64,000 bases of DNA, taken from positions 100,182,271 to 100,246,270 of the forward strand of contig NW_026262581.1 in assembly GCF_021869535.1 (NCBI RefSeq), in the 5' to 3' direction. Made by a program: the position numbers and the translations under genes. This document shows positions 55,560-64,000 of the stretch, piece after piece. The stretch's first letter is position 1. Each line of letters begins with the position of its first letter. The DNA is from Mytilus californianus. Taxonomy: Eukaryota > Mollusca > Bivalvia > Mytilida > Mytilidae. Under the pieces are notes generated by a model. That model saw nothing but the letters and a program-made list of their open reading frames with translations. It did not search any database and was not told the DNA's origin.

Positions 55560-57131
55560 CCATTTTTTATACGAACGCAAAAAATTTGTGTTTGTATATT
55601 GCTATCACGTCATCGTTGTCCAAAGACATTTTGTTTCCGGACAATAACTTTAGTTTAAGTGTATGGATCTCTATGAAATTTTAACCAAAAGGTTCAATAC
55701 TACATAAGGAAGGTTGGGATTGTTTTTTGGGTGATGGTCCCAACTGTTATGAATTAGGGGCCAAAAGGGAGCCCAAAACAAGCATTTTTCTAGTTTCAGG
55801 ACAATAACTTGTGTATACCGGTAAGTATTTTGATTGCTCTGAAATTGTACCACAATGTTCAATACCACAAGTAGAAGGTTGGGATTCATTTTGGGGATAA
55901 TTGCCCAAACTGTTCAGGAATTAGGGGCCAAAACAAGCATTTTTATGTCGTATATTGGTATGACGTTGGCGTCGTCGTCCGAAGACACATTGGTTTTCGC
56001 ACAATAACTTTAGTTTAAGTGAATGGATCTCTATGAAATTTTACCATAAGGTTCAATACCACAAAAGGAAGGTTGGGATTGATTTTGGGGGTTATGGTAC
56101 CAACAGTTAAGGAATTAGGGGCCAAAAATAAGCATTTTTGTAACTTCCAGACAATAACTTGTGTTTAAGTGTATGGATCTCTCTGAAATTATACCACAAG
56201 TTTCCATATGACAAAGGGATGGTAAGGATTGGCTTTGGGGGGTTATGGCTCAAACCGTTAAGAATTAGAGGCAAAAAAGGGGAAAAAACAAGGGTTTCCT
56301 GGTTAATGGACAATTTAAAAGCAGTGTAAGGGAGGTAATCCAAAAACAAAATTGTACAATGTTATACAATGTTGGATTACTTCCCTTACACTGCTTTTAA
56401 ATTATCTATTTAAGACTTTTATGATGTATTGAAATTGGTAATTATGGTTGCAAACTCCATTCAAATATTTTTTTTTTTTGCAAAACAAAGGGGGGAGGGG
56501 GTCAATACGCAACAGCATAGTGTATTTCACAAAAGCAAAAAATTGAAAATAAATTCAAATCATATAACCAATTCTAAGTTCTTTGATTACAGTTATTCGG
56601 TGTCAGAAACCTATTATGTGTCAAATATTTAATAACAATCCTAATTCAGACCTGTATCAAGCGCGAATATTGTGTCCATTTTCGCCCCAACTGTTCAGGG
56701 TTGGACCTCTGTGGTTGTATCCAGCTGCTCTCAGTGAAGCATTTTATTCTTTTTTTTGGGGGGTGTCAATTTTTTTCCCTCAAGATTTAAGAAATTATCA
56801 ATTTTCCCCAAAAAAATTGGGGGTCACAATTTATTTTGCTAATTCTTTGTATATAGTCAGAAAACAGATTTACTAAGTATTGCGCAACAGCACAGTGTAT
56901 TGCACAACAGCAAGAAATCTTCAATTGAATATAAATTCAAATCATACAACCAATTTCAAGTTCTTTGACTACATTTATTCTGTGTCAGAAACCTATAATG
57001 TGTCAAATATTTAATTACAATCCAAATTCAGACCTGTATCAATCTTGAATATTGTGTCCATTTTTTCCCCAACTATTCAGGGTTGGACCTCTGTGGACGT
57101 ATCCAGCTGCGCTCGGCGAAGCAGTTTATTA
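55560..57131 (-). mobile_element. Composite repeat elements, locus VII (two overlapping inverted copies)
   Basis: Just downstream of WDR36. One inverted end module begins at 55566 (ACGAACGCAAAAAATTTG), a second at 55945 (CGTATATTGGTATGACGTTG). R1 units follow to 56290, then a palindromic MITE (56311-56405). Inverted start modules lie at 56590-56748 and 56960-57131. At least two insertions or a partial duplication are needed to explain the doubled ends. Confidence 0.65.
56311..56405. mobile_element. Palindromic MITE, copy 5
   Basis: AATTTAAAAGCAGTGTAAGG and its complement CCTTACACTGCTTTTAAATT around a 50-bp loop that itself contains TGTACAATGTTATACAATGT. Confidence 0.78.
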
Positions 57132-57289
57132 TATTTAGGACTATCAACATAAAATCAATGGTCAGTATAGCAGGCGAGACATTTCAGCGTGTGCACTCTT
57201 GTTGCATGAGTTGTAAAAAATGTCTTCAAAATATCACTGTTTAGTAGGTCTTTCTGTAATGCCTGAAATAATTGATTAGATATTTGCAA

Positions 57290-58990
57290 ATAATGGGGTA
57301 AAATGCAGTTTTTGGCTTATATCTTAAAATCTAAAGCAGATCAGACTGACAGAGTCAAATTGATCAGCAGGTCAAGTTCTATCTCCTAAAAAAATTTTCA
57401 GAAACATTTTGGAGTTATTCCCCCTGAAATGTCATTTTATTTTTTTAAATTTTCACAGTTTTTGGCTCAAATCTAAACTCTCAAACTAAAACAGTTAGAG
57501 CTAAACTGACAATATAAACATGATCAGCTGTTCGATGTCTGTCTCTTATGTAATTTTCAGAAAAATAGGACAATCCATTTTGGAGTTATTGCCCCTGAAA
57601 TATTTGTTGTTGTTGCAAATATTGTATATTTGGTTATTATCCTGAAAGCTATTAGAGACAAATATTAAAAGTAACTAGATAGAGCCTGTGTCATGAACCT
57701 GCATATGCAACAAGGGCCACTTTTTAGTGAAAAACATCATTAAAGGAGAATAACTCCATCAAGAGTTAACTGACAATTTCAGTTATTATTTGTAGAACTC
57801 ATTTTTGTCCCCAGCCCAACGCGTTACGGGGGACATAGAAATACCAGGTGTCTGTCCGGTCTTGTTAGCGCTCTCACATGTACAATTCTTCCCAAATTTT
57901 TATGAAACTTATATTATAGGTTTATATTAGTAATGTCTTAGAGACGAGTTCGAAAATCAGTGCCGATCAATTATTTTTAAAAGAGTTATGCGCCTTAGAA
58001 TATATGGAAAAATGCATCGTTAGCGCTTTATGTGTACAATTCTTGCAAGATTTTTATGAAACTTATATCATAGGTTTATATCAGCAATGTCTTTGATGAG
58101 TTCGAAAATCAGTGCCGATCAAATATTTTTTAAAGAGTTATTCCCCTTGGAAATATTAATTATATGGAAAATTGCCTTGTGATCGCTCTAATGTGTACAA
58201 TTCTCGCTAGATTTTTATGAAATTTATATTGTAGGTTTATATCATCAATGTCTTTGACGGGTTAGAAAATCATTGCCAATCAATTATTTTTCAAAGAGTT
58301 AAGCCCCTTATTCCATATTAAAGTTTCCAAATTTTATTTTATAGTTTTCAAGGTAATAGGCAAAAATGCAAAAATTTTGAAAACATTTTCATTAAAGAGC
58401 AATTACTTCAATAAGGAGTTGACTAACAATTTCGGTCATTCAGACTTTATTTGTAGATCTTTTCTTGCTGATAATTTTTACTATTTAAAGTTTCTACCTA
58501 TCTATTATAGTTCAGCAAAATAGGACCTACAAATAAGTCAAATTGACCAAAATCCTAAACTAATCCCTATAGGAGTTCTTGCCCTTGAAAGATAGTTTTT
58601 ACCCATTTTATGTGTTTTTTTGCAGAAATCATGATAGGTCGAGATACATTTTTTATATCATAGATCTTCAGAAAAATTAGAGATACAAATAAGTTAACAT
58701 GGCCGAGATTGTCAACTGACTCCTTATAGGTGTTCTTCCCCATGAATAACCGTTATAACTCATTTAATGTATTCATGTAGAATCTATAATAGACAGAGCA
58801 ACAATATATAGCAAAAATGTTCTGCAAGATAATTTCTACAAATAAGACAACATTTTCGAAATCGTCATTTGACCCCTTTAGATGAGTTATTGCCCTGGGA
58901 TGATTGTTTACCCATGTTTTCATGGTTTGTTTTTTTGCAGAAACTATGATAAATAAAGAGAAAAAGTAAATAGCAATTTTATCAGGTTAA
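57290..58990 (+). repeat. Mosaic of degenerate repeats (GAGTTATTGCCC type)
   Basis: Recurring blocks contain TTTTGGAGTTATTGCCCCTGA, CAGAAAAATAGGAC and GGAGTTGACTAACAATTTC. From 57800 to 58330 are three units of the family also seen at 42280-43115. No coding sequence. A third block at 59130-59305 (TCGAGCATCACCGAAGAGAC, TGTCGAAATGCGCATCTGGT) resembles another mollusc repeat. Confidence 0.5.
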
Positions 58991-59979
58991 CGATTCAGGC
59001 TCTTGGGAGCCACTAGTATGTTTGTTCCAATTCGTTTAGCGTAATAATTTCATTTTGGTCCATCTTTCTTCAAGTTCTAGCTATTGTAGCGTAACTTTTA
59101 ATGTTATTGTATTTACTACATAGTGAGGGAGCTTTAATGCCATATCATTTGATAGGTTATTCAGGAAATTGAAATTCGAATCTCGAATTTCAAATTTAGC
59201 TCTTTGATGTTTATATAGGTTTTGGAATCTCAAATATTTTATCCTCGAGCATCACCGAAGAGACATTAGTTGTCGAAATGCGCATCTGGTGAACGGTATT
59301 CTATTTATTATATAATACAGATCTTGAATCCCGAATTCAGATATCAAGTTATCCTTGGGGTCTTTCATTATATTATTATTTATACTAAATAATAATTCTT
59401 TGGTTAACCGAATTTTATTCTTGTCAATGTTTTACTGCAGTTTGACAGTACAGTGCACTTGGAAACCAGTGAAACAAAACCAATTAATAATATTCCATGT
59501 TGCAAAAAGGAATAAATTACTGTAGAAAAATGCGTTTATCATGCACATATAAATAGACATAAGTTATATTTTAGCAGAGCTATTGAATAATGTATCAAGA
59601 TCAAAGAATTTATCCATAATTAACACAGTTTTCTGTTGTACTACATAAACACGAAAAGGGCATCACGTTTGCATATATTTTTATGTCCTGATTATACCAA
59701 TGAATGACTTCAGACAGACATACTGTAATCGACCCCTCTTGGTGTCCTTTGTTTTGAAAACATCACAGGGCTGAAGCCACCTGACTTAATATATGTATAA
59801 ATTGAAAAATAAGGAAAATAAAAACGTTTTTAGGGGAAGATTTTTTTTCATGGACTCAGTTTCTGGCAGTCAATATTACACTTTTATGTTTACTAACTTC
59901 GGTATAATAGTCCCGGATTTATTTTAATCCCAAGTGGCTTTCACTTTACATTTACATTTTACATTGTAATAGGAATGTA

Positions 59980-60920
59980 ATTGGAACAAATAATCATCAT
60001 AATACTAGTAAACTATCACCCAATTTTATTTTTCTTTTATGCTTAAATATCAGAGCAACTTTGCGGAAAATTTTGTTACGTCAAGTTCAAAGTTTAAAAT
60101 ATGCTGAACAAAATTATAAAGAGAAATTTGGGGGTTACTTGGAATTTTGTTTCAAGCTATTAAATCGAAAAAAACAAAGGAGGTATATAATGAAAATAAG
60201 AAGTTTCACATGACCAGCAAAAATTTCAAGCACAAGTTACTGAAGTCAATATTGATAAAATAATCACCATTTTTTATGTCGCTTCAAATTCACCACTTTC
60301 ATCAAATTGATCAAGACAAACAACGCCAAAATCGATGAAAATAAACTAACTTAAAAGATCCCACGACTGATTTTTTGACAAAAAATTGTATAATGTGACA
60401 AAAGCGTTTTTGTTTTTTGCCATATTGTTGTCTGTTTTTCTTCCACTTATGGTTTTTATTGCCCCTTGATATCTTTCTTTCCCACTTTTCAACAATTTTG
60501 CAGCTTCGGTAACACAAATTTTGCAATATAATTATAACTATTGGCATTGCGTTTTAAGAAATATAAAACTCCTATTTATGTGAACTGAGACTACTATAAC
60601 ACATAGTTGTATATTGTTATAGTAGTCTCAGATGTGAATGGCTAGTTCGTACATTCCAAAATTTAAATTACAAGAAAGATATAAACACTCTTACATAAAT
60701 CATTGAAATTTTCTGTCAAAATGAAGATATTTTCCAAAGTTGTACTTATAATGCGACTAATGAATTTACACAGCAGGAAAATTTGCTGTGATTAAGTTCA
60801 ATCAGTATACTGAACTTTCCATAACAAATTTCTCCGCAAAGTTGCTATGATATTTAGGCATAAGAAAAATTAAATTGGCTGATAGTTATCTAGTGTACGA
60901 TGATGATTTACAGATATTGG
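59980..60920. mobile_element. 0.9-kb element with about 120-bp inverted arms
   Basis: The left arm (about 59985-60090) contains CTATCACCCAATTTTATTTT, GCTTAAATATCAGAGCAACT and TTGCGGAAAATTTTGTTA. The right arm (about 60805-60915) is its inverse: TAACAAATTTCTCCGCAAAG, AGTTGCTATGATATTTAGGC and AAAATTAAATTGGCTGATAG. The interior holds a short perfect hairpin at 60587-60635 and no coding sequence. Ends and target duplication were not resolved. Confidence 0.6.
60587..60635. repeat. Short perfect hairpin inside the 59980-60920 element
   Basis: CTGAGACTACTATAACA pairs with TGTTATAGTAGTCTCAG over a loop of about 14 nt. It sits near the centre of the inverted-arm element. CTGAGACTACTGTCTC recurs at 60957. 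Confidence 0.6.
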
Positions 60921-61799
60921 TAGCTATTAAACCTTTTATAAAGTGTTACTTTACCCTGAGACTACTGTCTCGGCTTTACCATAGAAGCCAAATGCCTGGA
61001 TTTTACGTGAAAAAGATATTGGATTGAGAAAGAATAAGTATTTATTGCAGCTTCAGGACGAGAAAAAAATTATCAATAAATCAAATTTGTATGTTCTACA
61101 AAGTTGGTCTACCCGATTGAGGGGAGAGAAATATGGACAGCCACAGGAAAAGGGAGCACGTTGTACAAGATCAGAAATTTGGACTGCTTAAATGCAACAT
61201 CTGGGTGATTCAAATATATTTTGATAGGATTTTTTAACGCAAATAGAGGTTTGCACTCTACCTACACCATGCATCGGACTTAAAGTCCCAATTCGAGCCA
61301 AACTTAGCTGCGTATCTAACCGAAATATCTGACTAGTTTATGAAGGAATTTAATAATTGAAATTTTACTTGTTCGTTGCAAAATGATATATTTCAAAAAA
61401 AGACATTAAAATTTATCATTATTGATTAGGTTTAGTCTGTGCATTAGTTTTTATATCACTGCTATAATTCTATTCGGTCACTTTGCAATTCTTTTAACAT
61501 TCCTGTCATTTTCTTTCAAAAGTTTTTTAGTCTTGATAGTTTTCACAAACCGAGTTTGTCCCTGTTTTATAGTTACTTGTTTCGTTGTGCCTTACTGAAG
61601 ACCTGCCACGAAGGACTGAAGGTAAAACTGCAGGTTTTACATTAAGCTTTCTTGTTAACTAGGACTGTATTAATTTAGTAAGCACCCTAAGAAAGTCTTT
61701 TCATAAACACTTTAGAAAGAATTGGCTAAGAAATGAATTTTCTAGTGCATCATCACCATATTTACTTTGAAAAATTTCGTTTCCCATTCTACTCTTTTT

Positions 61800-61940
61800 A
61801 AACAGACTAAACGGTATGTTATGGGTTCTGCTCATTGTTGAAGACCGTATAGTGACCTATAGTTAATAATATACATGTCATTTGGACTCTGTTGTATAGT
61901 TGTCTAATTAGCAAGCATGCCACATCACCTTGGTTTATAT
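61800..61940 (+). repeat. Fragment of the dispersed TCATTGGCAATCATAC repeat
   Basis: CAGACTAAACGGTATGTTAT, GCTCATTGTTGAAGACCGTA and TGTATAGTTGTCTAATTAGC align with 5050-5188. Confidence 0.6.
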
Positions 61941-63131
61941 AATAAACATCTCTGAACGGTTCAGAAATCTTCCAGTATTAAAATAATTGTACATATGCAC
62001 ACCAATAAACGATGAGATGATGGCTTCTACAAGGAAAATAAATTTATGTTCCCTTTACATGAAATTTTCAGCTGATCGGATAGTTGTAATGTGTTATTAT
62101 AGGATTTCCGTTAAGGGCACTATTAATACTTCACACTGTATTATTCAAATTATTAACGTTTCCAACGACGTATAATTTAAAGAATTATATGTAGCCAGCA
62201 CGGTCCAAGATCGAATAAGGGTTTTTATAAAAGTGTTGTTCCGTTCTATACCATAGCATGTACCAAGAAAGAATTTCCCATATAGTGAGTAGAATATTAT
62301 TCAACTGAATTGAAATATTAACATAACATTTTTTAACTGCTTTTCTTTGTTAAATGCTACGTAAAACTTAGATCGTTATTTATATCAAAGCGCTTTAGAA
62401 TTGCATTTCAAAGATAACTTTTTCATTGATTTACTGATTTCAATAACCAGACTGATAATTTAATTGGCTCATTTGACGTTAATTTAAATTAACTGAATTG
62501 ATTGATTGATAACTGCTGAAAATTGAAGCGACAAATATTACATGGATATTCAGTTAGTGCGATATGAATAGAGCCTGTTGTTGAACTATACAGACACAGT
62601 GAGTCGAATTTTTATCGTGCTAGCTCACAACGTAACAGTCATTGGAACATGCTCTTACTCCTAAATGCCCTAAATGCAGCGTTTTTTGCGAAAAAGCAAC
62701 AAACACCACTTTTTAGTCTTTGGTTTGACTCAACCAGGAATCAAACAAACGTTATTCCGCATTTAAAGCGAGCACAATACCACGAGAAAAAAATGTAAGT
62801 CTCGTCAACTCCCAGTGCTGCATAATTCCCAGTAAAAAGGGTGCTTAAAGTACAAGTCCTTGTGTCACATTGTACTTTAAGCAGAAAACCAGTCGATTTC
62901 ATGGGTTAACAGTAAAACTGCTGAAATACACTTATAATGAAATCAATGTCTTTTGTGACCATCTGGAATGCAGTGAAGTGAAATTCGGTATCAAAAATTT
63001 ACATTTTGATGTGATTACTTTATTGGAGCGACAAACACACAGCATAGTAATTCAGTCCTTTTCCAAAGGATAAAAAAAAAACACTTTTATGATTGGGTAT
63101 ATTTTTTCAACAATTCAATTTTAGGTTTGAA
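61941..63131 (+). other. Intergenic and presumed 5' region of the gene starting at 63132
   Basis: AT-rich DNA without recognised repeats. Frames at 61987-62175 and 62870-63073 have no motif or splice support. Confidence 0.35.
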
Positions 63132-63272
63132 ATGTTACGATTAATCGTTCTGATATTCGCTGTTAAAATTGCATCATGTAATCTGACGGATAATGAAATA
63201 TATAAACAGTTGGTATTAGATGAATACTCTAAATACAGGAGAATGCAGGGTGCTTCAAACATGAACAAACTG
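63132..63272 (+). CDS. Candidate first exon of a secreted or membrane protein
   Basis: ATG at 63132 opens MLRLIVLIFAVKIASC, a convincing signal peptide, then NLTDNEIYKQLVLDEYSKYR and RMQGASNMNKL, ending at a consensus donor CTG/GTAAGT with phase 0 after 47 codons. The helix-like stretch after the signal peptide is loosely reminiscent of the N-terminus of Cys-loop receptor subunits, but this is not enough to name it. The rest of the gene lies beyond the window. Confidence 0.5.
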
Positions 63273-63319
63273 GTAAGTTTTCTATGGAACGCCACAGCTG
63301 TCTTATGTGGAACTCTGAT

Positions 63320-63840
63320 ATTACTTTATGTTGTTTTATTATTACTTGATGATATTTTGTCTTTACTTAATATGGTTTTGACATTACGTAATGATGTTTT
63401 GATATAACTCAATATGGAATAGTCATTACTTAATGATATTTCGATATTACACGATATGGTTTCGTATTGACTTGATATAGTTTTGTCATTACTCAATATG
63501 GTTTTGTCATTACTCGATGTGGTTTCACCATTATTTAATGTGGTTGTGTCATTAGTCAATGTGGTTTTAACATTATTTAATGTGGTTGTGTCATTAGTCA
63601 ATGTGGTTTTAACATTACTTGATGTGAATGTGACTTAACGTTATGTAGTTGTTTCATTACATGATGTGGTTTTGTTATTTTGTAATGATGATTTGCCTAT
63701 TCTTTATATGGTTTTAACATTACGTTATGATGTTTCAAAATTTGACGATTTTACACTACATGATGTGTTTGTTTCATTATTTGATGTGGTCCTGTCATTC
63801 TTTGATGTGGTTATCCCATTACTTGATGAGGTAAAATCAC
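63320..63840 (+). repeat. Degenerate roughly 21-bp minisatellite
   Basis: Repeated TTACTTGATGTGGTTTTGTCA-like units (GATGTGGTTTTAACATTA, AATGTGGTTGTGTCATTA). It begins just after the exon donor at 63273, inside the presumed first intron. Frames open on both strands follow the period. Confidence 0.85.
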
Positions 63841-64000
63841 GTGACTAATTCGGAAAAACCTGTTCTATTTTTAGATAGATTTCAGGTTGTATGTGCCTGG
63901 GATGAGTGTTGCCATCCATCGAATTTGAGTTCGGGTTACTGTTTGAGTTAAACTTTGAGTTAGTCTTCGATTTCGAATTCAAGTCATTATTAGAATTAAA

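Noticed and set aside
62870-63073. 67-codon plus-strand frame before the signal-peptide exon
   Set aside because: No domain or signal peptide, and a more convincing ATG with consensus donor lies just downstream.

Overview
The window is non-coding-rich, AT-rich animal DNA. The gene content, SINEs and dispersed repeats point to a marine bivalve, most likely a mussel of the Mytilus type. The mollusc assignment rests on recognised repeats and is an inference. No bacterial, organellar or CRISPR features are present.

Two spliced genes were reconstructed by following reading frame, exon phase and GT/AG borders. On the minus strand (19126 to 6472) lies a six-exon sirtuin of the SIRT6/SIRT7 class, about 402 residues, with all catalytic and zinc-binding motifs. 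On the plus strand (24827 to 54950) lies a complete twenty-exon WDR36/UTP21 gene of 893 codons plus stop, a WD-repeat subunit of the small-subunit processome. Both gene families act in the nucleus. The two genes are head to head. At the right edge (63132-63272) is a probable first coding exon of an unidentified secreted or membrane protein.

Between the two divergent genes sit two adjoining transposons. Element A (19139-23426) has long inverted arms, a perfect 9-bp target duplication, and coding sequence for a SWIM zinc finger plus a Ulp1-type cysteine protease with a PHD-like finger, but no visible transposase. Element B (23433-24476) is a non-coding fold-back element with a related terminal motif. 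Without them the two start codons would be only about 0.37 kb apart, so they appear to have split a shared promoter.

Most of the rest is repeats. A family of composite elements with a fixed start module and an end hairpin accounts for seven loci (2758-4305, 6982-9878, 13752-16184, 28128-29830, 38438-40003, 48163-50104, 55560-57131). There is a hAT-like element with an exact 8-bp target duplication (28012-30833), two tRNA-derived SINE copies, palindromic MITEs, a LINE remnant, hammerhead-like fold-back sequences, and minisatellites with 21- to 132-bp units. The first 4.3 kb, most of 57-63 kb and the WDR36 introns hold no gene that could be supported.
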